Shown here: positions 26,367 to 34,406 of the stretch, one piece after another
How the letters are laid out: every line of letters begins with the position of its first letter
Position numbering within the stretch: the first letter of the stretch is position 1
DNA from: Pseudomonadota bacterium
GTDB lineage: Bacteria; Tectomicrobia; Entotheonellia; Entotheonellales; Entotheonellaceae
Reading direction: 5' to 3'
NCBI GenBank assembly: GCA_005777235.1
Contig: SXND01000137.1
Location: 1-42,117 of the forward strand
DNA length: 42,117 nt
Program-made: the position numbers and the translations under genes
Notes under the pieces: model-generated
The model's input: only the letters and a program-made list of their open reading frames with translations
Told to the model about the DNA's origin: nothing
The model's database searches: none

Positions 26367-26687
26367 CTACCGTCCGCTGAGCAGATGCATGTGGATGTGA
26401 TCCACCACTTGCCCGCCACCACGACCGACGTGCACCCGGAGACGATAGCCCGGCTCCACGATGTGCCACTGTGCTGCTAAGTTCTTCACCACCATAAACA
26501 GCTTCCCCATGAGGGGGATGTGTGCCTCTTCGAGGTCATTCACCGTGGCAATGTGCAATTTTGGTACCACCAGTACATGAATCGGCGCTTGCGGCTGGAT
26601 GTCGCGAAAGGCCAGAATCTCGTCGTCCTCGTACACCAGCGTGGCTGGGGCACGTTTGGCGACAATCTCACAGAAAATACAGGCCAT
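26367..26687 (-). CDS. HIT-family (histidine triad) protein
   Basis: A 106-residue HIT protein of the HINT/protein-kinase-C-interacting type, a purine nucleotide phosphoramidase fold. It starts MACIFCEIVAK, with the two Cys that bind zinc in many members, then VYEDDEILAFRDIQPQAPIHVLVVPK. It ends with GQVVDHIHMHLLSGR, the H-x-H-x-H triad (HIHMH) closing the active site. Its stop is 16 nt upstream of the Uri-like gene start, in the same direction. ATG 26687 is supported by GGAGG about 12 nt upstream. The cellular substrate is unknown. Confidence 0.92.
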   Translation of the reverse strand: MACIFCEIVAKRAPATLVYEDDEILAFRDIQPQAPIHVLVVPKLHIATVNDLEEAHIPLMGKLFMVVKNLAAQWHIVEPGYRLRVHVGRGGGQVVDHIHMHLLSGR

Positions 26688-26756
26688 AGGATTCGTGATC
26701 CTCCCGTGGGCTGCCCTCTGGCCGTGTGGCGAGGGCAGCCGCACCCTCGCACTCCC

Positions 26757-27290
26757 TTACTGCTGCCCATCCAGGAGGAGCTGGACAATCTGCGGCACGA
26801 TATCACGGGCGCGCTGATCCAGTTCGGCCTCCGTCAGGTTGGCAATGGGATGCTTCACGCTGAGGTATTTATAGTTGGGGAGCCCCCAGGCTTGCGCCAT
26901 GGCCCGCCCCGTGGCGTCAAACACATCGGTGATAATCGACGCGGCCGGGATACCGTTTTTCTCAAACACGATGCCGTCGAGCACACTGCCCGAACTGCAC
27001 GAGCCTCAATCGCCAACCCCGGCGATGACGATATCGCAATTGGCCATGTACTCGTCAATAATCTCCTGGTGCGCTGGCACGCCGGCGTTGTGCTTGCTGC
27101 GCATGATATGACTTTTGGCACCGTATTCGTTTTCGAGAATGACGGCAATGCGTTCTAAAATTCTGTCTGAGTTGTACTTCGTGTTTTCGACCAGCCCAAT
27201 ACGCAGGTTGCGCAAGGAATCGGGCCGCGGCACGAAGTCGATGGCGCGCTCCGTCGCCGCGATCGTGGGATCGAACACCTGAATGCTCAT
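26757..27290 (-). CDS. UGSC-family selenoprotein (UGA read as selenocysteine)
   Basis: A 177-residue protein read through an in-frame TGA at 27006-27008 (residue 95). The context is VIAGVGD-U-GSCSSGSVLDG, i.e. the U-G-S-C motif that names the family, with Cys three residues after Sec. The N-terminal half (RIGLVENTKYNSDRILERIA) and the C-terminal half (EKNGIPAASIITDVFDATG) are co-linear and in one frame on either side of the TGA. Both look under selection, with no other stop. ATG 27290 has AGGAGG 5 nt upstream. It follows a large conserved partner (33 nt apart) and an acyl-CoA ligase. A Sec-Cys redox or selenolate chemistry is inferred; biochemical function is not known to me. selA/selB/selC are not in the window. 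Confidence 0.85.
26977..27008 (-). promoter_or_regulatory. SECIS-like stem-loop directly after the UGA
   Basis: Starting 4 nt after the UGA, UCG-U-GCA (27002-26996) can pair with UGC-U-CGA (26983-26977). This gives six base pairs with one U-U mismatch and a 12-nt apical loop containing GGG. Bacterial SECIS elements sit in this place with a guanosine-bearing loop and an unpaired U, so the position fits; the structure was drawn by eye. Confidence 0.45.
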
Positions 27291-27322
27291 GGTATCCTCC
27301 TGTGCTGCACCGCCGCCGACCC

Positions 27323-28360
27323 CTATGGCCGACGGATCTCTTTGGTGACGCTCTGCGAGCTGTGTTTACCACCCCAGCCGGGAATATAGGCTGAGAAGGC
27401 GCCCGCCCGCCCGCCTGCCGCCACGATCACAAAATCTTGTGGGGTTTCCACCAGCCGATGCATGGTGGTGTCGTCGCCAGGTTGCAGCGCGCCGGGCATG
27501 ATATTGATACGCTTTAACTCGGCGTGCGACGCCTGCGAATGCTCGAAACAATAGGCCCGGATGTCGTCCTTGGACCAGCCAGCCTTGGCCATTACGGCCA
27601 TATGCTCGCCAGCGATGACGAGGGCATATTGCGGCTGACCACGCAGGCCAGCGGAGAAGCGCATAAAGGCACACATGGTCGTTAAAACGCCTTCCGGGGT
27701 ATTACTGAGCTGATTGGGAACCTGGTGCGGCGCCAGGGCGGCAAACACCGTCACCGTACTTTGCTCAGGCCGGAAACCGCGTTCGACATGCAACGGCGGC
27801 CAGGGGCTTTCCGCTTCGTTCTCGGCGATGCAATAGCTGTATTTGCCGCCATGCCCGAGGGCACTGCGATCGAGACGTCCGGGAATGGTGCCAATGGCGT
27901 TGCGCATGGTCAGCCGCACGGCTCGTCCAATCGCGGCATTGGCGCGCCAACCCGGCCCGAACAGGTTGTCGCCGTAATTGATGTCGAGTTCACGGGCAAT
28001 GGGCCCGTTCACGACCATAAACACCGCCGAGCCACCCGTACTGGTGGCGGGACCGTGGTAGCCCCATTTCGGGTCGCCAATGGCCTCAATGGCGGCGGCC
28101 ACCACAGGCATATACTCAGGCTTACACCCCGCCATCACCGTATTAATCGCCACCTTCTCGGCAGTGACGGACACTTGACGATTTTCGATAAACGCCACTT
28201 CGTCCTGCGGCGCCAGCCCGGCGGACTCCAGCATGCCCCAGATGCTGTTTTCAGTCGGCGGCACAACGGGCAAGCCGTCGGTCCACCCTTTGGTATAGTA
28301 AAACTCGATGGCCGCTGCGGTATCTTGGACATCGTAGCGCTGTGATTGCAGTTCTGCCAT
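27323..28360 (-). CDS. Conserved UGSC-selenoprotein partner protein
   Basis: A 345-residue soluble protein that I cannot assign to a characterised enzyme. It begins YYTKGWTDGLPVVPPTEN, carries EKVAINTVMAGCKPEYMPVV (a conserved Cys), GSAVFMVVNGPIARELDINYG and GLRGQPQYALVIAGEHMAVM, and ends in FVIVAAGGRAGAFSAYIPGWG. Homologues, from memory, are found next to or fused with UGSC-family proteins. ATG 28360 has AGGAGA about 10 nt upstream. Its stop is 32 nt before the selenoprotein start and it starts 14 nt after the ligase stop, so the three are one operon. The pair may form a complex in which Sec-Cys and the large subunit share an active site; this is inference. Confidence 0.75.
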   Translation of the reverse strand: MAELQSQRYDVQDTAAAIEFYYTKGWTDGLPVVPPTENSIWGMLESAGLAPQDEVAFIENRQVSVTAEKVAINTVMAGCKPEYMPVVAAAIEAIGDPKWGYHGPATSTGGSAVFMVVNGPIARELDINYGDNLFGPGWRANAAIGRAVRLTMRNAIGTIPGRLDRSALGHGGKYSYCIAENEAESPWPPLHVERGFRPEQSTVTVFAALAPHQVPNQLSNTPEGVLTTMCAFMRFSAGLRGQPQYALVIAGEHMAVMAKAGWSKDDIRAYCFEHSQASHAELKRINIMPGALQPGDDTTMHRLVETPQDFVIVAAGGRAGAFSAYIPGWGGKHSSQSVTKEIRRP

Positions 28361-28374
28361 GTGTGTCCCTTCTC

Positions 28375-29943
28375 CTAGTGCACGCGCCGCTCATACCCCT
28401 GCCAATACGGCTCACGCAGCACGGTTTTGAGTATCTTGCCGGAACCGCTCTTGGGCAAGGGCTCTGGCCAAAATTCCACCCGCCGTGGACATTTATAATG
28501 GGCTATTACACTGCGGCAGTGGGTGATCAGGTCCGCGGCGCTGGCGCTCGCCCCGGGCTTCAACACCACGAGGGCGGTCACCACCTCGCCCCAGCGCGTA
28601 TCCGGCGTGCCAATCACCGCCGCTTCGAGGACCGCCGGGTGCTGATACAAGGCATTCTCCACGTCGGTGGAGTAGACGTTCTCCCCGCCGGTGATGATCA
28701 TATCCTTTTTGCGGTCCACGATGAAGATAAACTGCTCGGCATCGACTGTCGCCAGGTCGCCGGTATGGAACCAGCCGTCACGCAAGACCGCGGCGGTTTC
28801 TGCCGGCTTGTTCCAGTAGCCCTGCATGACATTGGGGCCCTGGGCAATGATTTCGCCAATTTCCCCTGGTTGCACGTCCACGCCGCTGTCGTGCACGACG
28901 CGCACCCGCGCACCCAGCACGGCGCGACCACAGGAGGCCAGGCGCCGCACTTTCACCGGATCGCCCTCCAGCGCCACGTACTGCGGGAGCAGCATCGTCA
29001 GGATGGGGGAGGTCTCCGTCAGGCCGTAGGCGTGAATCAGGTCACAGCCCAGCACCTGGTACGCCCGGCGTAGCAGCTCGACCGGCATCGGCGAGGCCCC
29101 GTAAAAAATGTGCCGCAGGCTGCGCAAGTCGTAGTCACCGATGGTCGGGTGATTGACCAAAAAATTGATCATCGTCGGCACCAGGAGCGTCGTCGTCACG
29201 CGCTCGCGCTGGATCGCCTCCAGCACGGCAACAGGCTCGAAACCTGGGAGAAGGACATGCGTGCCACCAATCCAGGTGATGCGCAAGCTGGTCGGTCCAT
29301 CGGCGAGATGAAACATCGGGCAGCAGTGCAGATAGCGCTCCCCGGCCTCTTCTTCCGGCACACTGGTGAGAAAGTGATACGCATTGCTCAGCAGATTGCC
29401 ATGGCTGAGCATCACCCCCTTCGGGTGGCCCGTCGTCCCGCTGGTGTAGAACAACCCGGCAAGAGCGTGCTCATCGAGTCGAGCTGGCGGGCAGGGTGCA
29501 CTGACACTGGCCAGACACGCCTCATAATCCAGCATATCTCCCGACCCGACCTGCGTGTCACTGGCGAGGACGGTCGTGAGACTGGGCAGGTGAGGCTGCA
29601 TGGCGGCGTACAGCGCCTCATAGCCCGCGCCGACCAGGAGCACCGTACTCTCGGAGTCGTTGAGCATATACACCAGCTCTGGCGCGGCCAGCCGGATGTT
29701 CAGCGGTACAATCACGGCGCCTAACCAGGCGGTGGCATAGTACATCTCTAGATAGGGAATGCTGTTGGCGCTGAGCACCGCCACGCGTGTGCCGGAGGTG
29801 ACCCCACACTGGCGCAACACCTGCGCGAGGCGTCCAACCCGCTGGTAAAACTCCGCATAGGTCACACGTCGGAGCCCCTCCACACAGGCGAGCTCCTGTG
29901 AAAAATAGTGTACAGCCCGTTCGAGAATGTGAGTGATGTCCAT
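28375..29943 (-). CDS. AMP-dependent acyl-CoA ligase (FadD-like)
   Basis: An ANL-superfamily adenylating enzyme of 522 residues that activates a carboxylic acid to an acyl-AMP and then CoA thioester. The P-loop is YTSGTTGHPKGVMLSH. The motif AYGLTETSP, the hinge region GWFHTGDLATVD followed by DRKKDMIITGGENVY, and the C-terminal catalytic lysine motif PKSGSGKILK are all in place. The length is normal. ATG 29943 (MDITHILE) has AGGAG about 10 nt upstream. It is the first gene of the ligase-partner-selenoprotein operon and diverges from a VOC gene, suggesting a small degradative pathway for an aromatic or long-chain acid. The exact substrate is unknown. Confidence 0.92.
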   Translation of the reverse strand: MDITHILERAVHYFSQELACVEGLRRVTYAEFYQRVGRLAQVLRQCGVTSGTRVAVLSANSIPYLEMYYATAWLGAVIVPLNIRLAAPELVYMLNDSESTVLLVGAGYEALYAAMQPHLPSLTTVLASDTQVGSGDMLDYEACLASVSAPCPPARLDEHALAGLFYTSGTTGHPKGVMLSHGNLLSNAYHFLTSVPEEEAGERYLHCCPMFHLADGPTSLRITWIGGTHVLLPGFEPVAVLEAIQRERVTTTLLVPTMINFLVNHPTIGDYDLRSLRHIFYGASPMPVELLRRAYQVLGCDLIHAYGLTETSPILTMLLPQYVALEGDPVKVRRLASCGRAVLGARVRVVHDSGVDVQPGEIGEIIAQGPNVMQGYWNKPAETAAVLRDGWFHTGDLATVDAEQFIFIVDRKKDMIITGGENVYSTDVENALYQHPAVLEAAVIGTPDTRWGEVVTALVVLKPGASASAADLITHCRSVIAHYKCPRRVEFWPEPLPKSGSGKILKTVLREPYWQGYERRVH

Positions 29944-30080
29944 ACCGCCTGCGCTCCTGCACACACGTCATTCAGGGTGGCGTATTGTGGCAAAGCACGC
30001 CGTGTAAGGCAAGGGGAAAGGCACACGCCGTATGACCGGCTGGCACGCGCCGTCCTTGGCGACGCAAGGCACGCGGATTA

Positions 30081-30089
30081 TGCTATAAT
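30081..30089 (+). promoter_or_regulatory. Extended -10 promoter of the VOC gene
   Basis: TGC-TATAAT (TG at 30081-30082, TATAAT 30084-30089) is a consensus extended -10; no good -35 is needed or seen. The predicted start is near 30096, 68 nt before the VOC ATG. Confidence 0.6.
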
Positions 30090-30163
30090 CGCACCATACG
30101 GCTCTGGTCGTGCACCATGCCGCATGCTACCGGAAGAGCGCACAGCACACGAAAGGTACGACT

Positions 30164-31030
30164 ATGGAAACAATGTACGATCGCACCGCACAAGATATGG
30201 GCAACGTTCTCGGTATGGAGCATCTGAATGTCACCGTACCGAACCAGGAGTGGGCCCAGACGTTTTACGCTGCGGGGTTGGGTTTCACCCGTGACCCCTA
30301 CATGATGGTTGGCCCGGAGAATATGTGGATCAACATCGGGCAGCAGCAGTTCCATCTGCCGACGAGCACCCCGCAGGTGTTCCCTGGCCCTATTGGCCTA
30401 GTGGTGCCGGATCTCGAAGCCCTGAAGGCGCGCTTGGTGCGGATTCGGGAGCGTCTCGATGGCACGAAGTTCTCCTGCGCGCAAGATGACGACGGCTCGG
30501 TCACGGCCACATGTCCGTGGGGCAACACGTTCCGCATCCATGCCCCTGGCCCGCAGTTTGGTGACATGACGCTGGGCATCCCCTACGTCGAATTCCCAGT
30601 AAAACCTGGCACCGCGGCGGGTATCGGGCAGTTCTACAAAGAGATATTTGGCACGTCGTATGCCCTGACGCAGGACATGAACTGTGCCCAAGTCAAGGTG
30701 AAGGTTGGTCCGCAGCAATGCCTGATTTTCCGTGAAAGCCCGCAGGACATCCCGGAATATGATGGCCACCATCTGGCCATCTACGTGGCCAACTTCTCAG
30801 GACCGCACGCCTTTTTGAAACAGCGTGGGCTGATCACGGAGGAGAGCAACAACTTTCAATATCGCTTCCAGGATATCGTGCATCCCGAGACGGGCCGCAA
30901 GCTCTTCACCCTCGAGCACGAAGTGCGGAGCATGACGCACCCAATGTTCGGGCGTGAGTTCGTGAACCGCAATCCCTCGCAGAACCTCATGGCCTACTCC
31001 CGTGGCCGTGATGCCTATATTGCGGCGTAG
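30164..31030 (+). CDS. VOC-superfamily (glyoxalase/dioxygenase-like) protein
   Basis: A 288-residue protein with two vicinal-oxygen-chelate halves. The first is at MEHLNVTVPNQEWAQTFYAAGLGF (with WINIGQQQFHLP and GLVVPD) and the second at IPYVEFPVKPGTAAGIGQFYK (with HHLAIYVANF and FTLEHEVRS). His at HLNV, Glu/His in LEHEV and His in HHLAIYV are candidate metal ligands. It may be an extradiol-type dioxygenase, epimerase or binding protein; the family is too broad to choose. ATG 30164 (METMYDRT) has GAAAGG 7 nt upstream. It diverges from the acyl-CoA ligase and ends in a strong hairpin. Confidence 0.85.
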   Translation: METMYDRTAQDMGNVLGMEHLNVTVPNQEWAQTFYAAGLGFTRDPYMMVGPENMWINIGQQQFHLPTSTPQVFPGPIGLVVPDLEALKARLVRIRERLDGTKFSCAQDDDGSVTATCPWGNTFRIHAPGPQFGDMTLGIPYVEFPVKPGTAAGIGQFYKEIFGTSYALTQDMNCAQVKVKVGPQQCLIFRESPQDIPEYDGHHLAIYVANFSGPHAFLKQRGLITEESNNFQYRFQDIVHPETGRKLFTLEHEVRSMTHPMFGREFVNRNPSQNLMAYSRGRDAYIAA

Positions 31031-31036
31031 TCCTGC

Positions 31037-31072
31037 ACGAGCGGCTTCTCCGCTTGACGAGAGGCCGCTCGT
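31037..31072. terminator. Strong hairpin between convergent VOC and acyl-CoA dehydrogenase genes
   Basis: ACGAGCGGCTTCTC (31037-31050) pairs with GAGAGGCCGCTCGT (31059-31072): a 14-bp stem with one U-G wobble and an 8-nt loop. There is no clear T-run on either side, so it may act as a bidirectional terminator with help, or as a stability element. Confidence 0.55.
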
Positions 31073-31096
31073 CTCGCGTGGCCTTGTTGGGCTCGC

Positions 31097-32275
31097 CTAA
31101 TCCAACAGACTGTCATCCCAACCCATGGTGTACATCTGGTCATATGCCAAGGCCCACGGGGGCCGCAAGTAGCCTAGGGCGCGCACGTCCTCGAACCAGG
31201 CTCCTAACGGCGTATACCAGGTGTAAGCCGTCCCCCCAGCGAGTTTGCACAGCCGTGCCAGCACGGACTCCGCCAGGCGCGCTACGCTGGTCTTCGCCAG
31301 TAGGACCGTGCGGCGATTCTGCGTGCCCTGATCAAAGGCCCGCATGATCCCTTCCCAGGCTTGCTCAATGAGCCAGGCTTCCTGCTGTGCTGTGGTCCAT
31401 TCCACTTGCTGAAAAGCGCGCAGGGTGCTGCCCTGACTGCGGCTGGAGAGAAGACGCTGCCTGGTATACGCCATGGCGGCATCCACCACGCCGGTGACCA
31501 CCGACGTAAACGCCATGCCACCCAAGCCCCCGTTGGCTTCCATCAGCTCCTGGCGGTGCCCAGGCCAGGCCACCCGCGTGGCGGGAAACTGCGTAAACTC
31601 AAAGGCGTGACTATTCGTGGCACGCATGCCGTGGCCACGCCATGGCGCGGTGAGCCTTATGCCAGTGCTGCCGTCCCAGGGATGATTGCGCACATCAATA
31701 TAAAACATATCGGGGGCCGTCTCGCCAACCGGCAGCGCTTGCGTGGTCATAAACGAGGTCATGCCGGAACCGCTGCCAAAATGCTTCAGACCACTAATGT
31801 GATATTGCAAAGGTGGGGTCACGGGCTGGGCATCCGCTTTGGTGTGCGCGATGTCGCCGCCGCTCCCAGGTTCCGAAATGATGGTGCCCCACCAGTGACC
31901 ATCACGCACCGATTGAAACACGTCCTCGCGCTGTTGCGCCCACAACGCGCTATAGGGTTCCGGCACCGTGGGCAGACGCCAGGATGACAGCACGAGCTGA
32001 TGCATGGCACTGGCGAGGGTAATAGACGGGTCACCCTGGGCCAGCATGCGCAGTATGGTGCAGAACGGGCGCGCGGTTTGCGGCAAGCTTTCCCAGGTAC
32101 CGCCCAGCTCGACCGGCACGGCCATGAGATGCACGCCGAGCTGCCGCAAGCGTGCATAGTCCTCGGGACGGCCCTGGGTGCGCTCTTGGCGCTCTTGGCG
32201 TTCGGCAGCCCATTCCTGGGCCAGATGGGGGACTGCGGCGAGCATGTGGGTAATAGAGGCTGACTGTTGCACCAT
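31097..32275 (-). CDS. Acyl-CoA dehydrogenase-family flavoprotein
   Basis: A 392-residue protein of the acyl-CoA dehydrogenase fold. Recognisable are the N-terminal helical domain (LGVHLMAVPVELGG), the substrate/FAD middle segment GHWWGTIISEPGSGGD and YHISGLKHFGSGSG (the usual G-x-K-x-F-x-S-x-x). The C-terminal helical bundle ends with GTAYTWYTPLGAWFEDVRAL. This resembles the DszC/HpaB-like or acyl-CoA dehydrogenase type-2 branch, in which some members are flavin monooxygenases rather than dehydrogenases. ATG 32275 is chosen as the natural N-terminus with AGGA about 10 nt upstream; the frame opens to 32386. No electron-transfer flavoprotein is near. Confidence 0.85.
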   Translation of the reverse strand: MVQQSASITHMLAAVPHLAQEWAAERQERQERTQGRPEDYARLRQLGVHLMAVPVELGGTWESLPQTARPFCTILRMLAQGDPSITLASAMHQLVLSSWRLPTVPEPYSALWAQQREDVFQSVRDGHWWGTIISEPGSGGDIAHTKADAQPVTPPLQYHISGLKHFGSGSGMTSFMTTQALPVGETAPDMFYIDVRNHPWDGSTGIRLTAPWRGHGMRATNSHAFEFTQFPATRVAWPGHRQELMEANGGLGGMAFTSVVTGVVDAAMAYTRQRLLSSRSQGSTLRAFQQVEWTTAQQEAWLIEQAWEGIMRAFDQGTQNRRTVLLAKTSVARLAESVLARLCKLAGGTAYTWYTPLGAWFEDVRALGYLRPPWALAYDQMYTMGWDDSLLD

Positions 32276-32597
32276 CCCTCTCGTTTCCTCGACTGTAGCA
32301 TGCGCTCTGTTGTGCTGAGAAGCGTCGCAACGCTTCCTTCCAATGGCCTCGGCGTGACTGCCACGCACCACTGCTATACGCCACAACCCTGCCGCGCGTC
32401 AAGACTCTGGTGCGCGATGTCCATGTCGTCCGTCCTGTGCCAGCGTCCCCCTGGGCACGCCGGGCTCCAGCCCGGCTCCGGCAGCCACGCTGGCGCGTGA
32501 CGCTCCCAGAGGACGCCCTGGAGTACTGGCAGCGTAGGTAGGCAATAGACATGGAGGAGCACACACGCTGGTGCGGGCGAGGCGTGCAAACCCCGCG
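32276..32597. other. Intergenic stretch upstream of the acyl-CoA dehydrogenase gene
   Basis: About 320 nt with high G+C. A small hairpin GGGCTCCAGCCC is visible around 32461-32472; otherwise I see no gene, promoter with both hexamers or RNA. It must hold the leftward promoter of the dehydrogenase gene, which I could not locate. Confidence 0.4.
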
Positions 32598-32897
32598 TCA
32601 CCACGTGTGCTTTTTACTGGGGCGGTGTGTGTCGCGATAGGCATCGAGTTCCTGATCCGACACAATCCAGTGCGACCGCAGCGGTGGCTCCGCGGTTTCC
32701 GTCAGGAGCTCTTTTTGTAGTTTTTGGTAACAGAGGTCCGCGGCGTCTTGGTAGGGGATATGCCGCTCGGCAAATGCCTGGTGGGAAATGGCAAAGGTAA
32801 AGTGACGGCTGGCGGCTGGAGGATCAAGGACATCATAGGAATAGTCTCTACCGTCGCGCTGCACTTGAAAGCCAGTGTATTGGATGCGTATGGGCAT
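32598..32897 (-). CDS. Hypothetical protein, unknown function
   Basis: A 99-residue protein with no domain I recognise. It starts MPIRIQYTGFQVQRDGRDYSYD, a beta-strand-like N-terminus, followed by charged residues and a His/Lys-rich tail (RPSKKHTW). ATG 32897 has GGGAGG about 6 nt upstream, a strong ribosome site. Codon use looks like the neighbours. It lies 70 nt downstream of the next small gene, in the same direction, and the two may form a pair. Confidence 0.6.
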   Translation of the reverse strand: MPIRIQYTGFQVQRDGRDYSYDVLDPPAASRHFTFAISHQAFAERHIPYQDAADLCYQKLQKELLTETAEPPLRSHWIVSDQELDAYRDTHRPSKKHTW

Positions 32898-32967
32898 AAA
32901 CCCCTCCCGGAGGCAAGCGCCAGGCGCGGGGCCGTGGCGCCGCAGTAGATGATGACGACGTCACCCC

Positions 32968-33174
32968 TTAGAGGGTGAGGTGACGAAAGCGGCTCAAGGC
33001 TTGCTCCCGCCGTTCCTGGCGCCAGGCGTCCTGGGCCTCGCGCGCCACGCCTACCGGCAAGAGAATATGGGTGACCAGGCGATGATGCCCGTCCATGATG
33101 CGAATCGAGAGCTCGGGACGGGCGTAGACGGCGCCTTCCCATCCGATCAATTGTTCTTCATACTGTAGGGTCAT
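32968..33174 (-). CDS. Small hypothetical protein, unknown function
   Basis: A 68-residue protein starting MTLQYEEQLIGWEGAVYARP. ATG 33174 is preceded by GGAGGAGG 4 nt away, so I prefer it to the longer frame that continues to 33399, whose N-terminal part has no family look. It contains SIRIMDGHHRLVTHILLPVG and an Arg-rich C-terminus. No motif is recognised. It lies immediately upstream of the other small gene and downstream of the fatty-acid desaturase, all leftward. Confidence 0.55.
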   Translation of the reverse strand: MTLQYEEQLIGWEGAVYARPELSIRIMDGHHRLVTHILLPVGVAREAQDAWRQERREQALSRFRHLTL

Positions 33175-33317
33175 TGGGCCTCCTCCACCTTTCTGTCTCG
33201 GGGTTTCCCCGATGGATGTCATAAGAATCCTCTCCAAGGCACGTGTGCTGGCCACCCAGCATGTCCTGAACCCTTGGGAGAGACGACGAACGCTCTGTGG
33301 GGAGGCGCTGGGGGCGA

Positions 33318-34406
33318 TCAGACGGCGTTGGGCCTTTTTCCCAGTGTCTGCAAAAAGCGATAATGGCCCACCAGGGCGGCCCAGAGACTGGGGTAACACG
33401 CATAGGGCAGGGCAAAAGCCTCACATGTTTCCGCCACGATGCTACTAATGCGCGGGTAATGGACGTGGCAGATACGCGAAAACAGGTGATGCTCAATCTG
33501 AAAATTGAGCCCCCCGACGTACCACGTGATTAAGGGATTATGCGGCGCAAAGTTGGCTGTCGTCTCTACTTCGTGTACCGCCCACGCCGCTGGCATCATG
33601 CCGGTGTTGGCCTCCGGCACGGGAAAACTCGTCGCGTCCACCGTATGGGCCAGTTGGAACACCACGGCGAGGGTGATCCCCAGCATCAGATGCACCCCCA
33701 CAAAGCCCATGAGCACGTACGGCCAGGGATGAAAGAACAGCGGCAGAACAATGGCGTAGCTAAAATAGGCAATCTTGCTACAGACAAAGGCACTGATGTC
33801 GCGCCAGGTTGCCGTGCGTAAGTGGGTATGCCCAATACGCCCTGACCAGATTTTGCGCGCATCAGCCACCGTGACCCACGACAGGGTGAGGAGACTGTAC
33901 ACCGCCAGGGCATAATACGGCTGGAAGCGATGCCAGGGATGCCAGGGGTGCTGGGGGCTAAAGCGCAGCAAGCCATGGGTTTCGAGATCATCGTCGTAGG
34001 ACCGGATATTGGTATAGGTGTGATGCAGGCGATTATGCTTGTAGCGCCACAGCCGCTGACTCCCGCCCAGCACATTGAGCATGCCGCCCATCAGGCGGTT
34101 GATCGTGGGGCTCTTGGCGTAGCTCTCATGTGCCCCATCATGCATGATGTTGAATCCCACCAGGGCACACCCTTGCGCCAGCGCAAACATGGCCAGCAGG
34201 GTCGTGAGCAGCGACGTCGTGCCAAAGACCAAGAACAGGTAGGAGCCGATGAGCCAGGTAAGAATGGTCCCAGTCTTGACAAACATGCGCCAATCGCCGG
34301 TTGGCGAGCGTCCGCTCTCGGCAAAATACTGCTCGACACGTTGCTTGACTGCCGCATGAAATTCCCCACGCGCGGGGAAACGAACCTGTTGGATCGGGGC
34401 GCTCAT
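33318..34406 (-). CDS. Fatty-acid desaturase, acyl-lipid/linoleoyl-CoA type
   Basis: A 362-residue integral-membrane di-iron desaturase. All three histidine boxes are visible: HDGAHESY (H-x3-H region), HNRLHHTYTN (H-x2-H-H) and QIEHHLFSRICHVHY (Q-x2-H-H). Hydrophobic segments lie around LTWLIGSYLFLVFGTTSLLT and in the middle (IAYFSYAIVLPLFF, HLMLGITLAVVFQL). Q-x2-HH at the third box is the front-end/linoleoyl-CoA signature; the position of desaturation is not predictable. ATG 34406 has AAGGA a few nt upstream (AAGGAAATGTATG). It diverges from the XRE-type regulator across an AT-rich island. Confidence 0.93.
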   Translation of the reverse strand: MSAPIQQVRFPARGEFHAAVKQRVEQYFAESGRSPTGDWRMFVKTGTILTWLIGSYLFLVFGTTSLLTTLLAMFALAQGCALVGFNIMHDGAHESYAKSPTINRLMGGMLNVLGGSQRLWRYKHNRLHHTYTNIRSYDDDLETHGLLRFSPQHPWHPWHRFQPYYALAVYSLLTLSWVTVADARKIWSGRIGHTHLRTATWRDISAFVCSKIAYFSYAIVLPLFFHPWPYVLMGFVGVHLMLGITLAVVFQLAHTVDATSFPVPEANTGMMPAAWAVHEVETTANFAPHNPLITWYVGGLNFQIEHHLFSRICHVHYPRISSIVAETCEAFALPYACYPSLWAALVGHYRFLQTLGKRPNAV

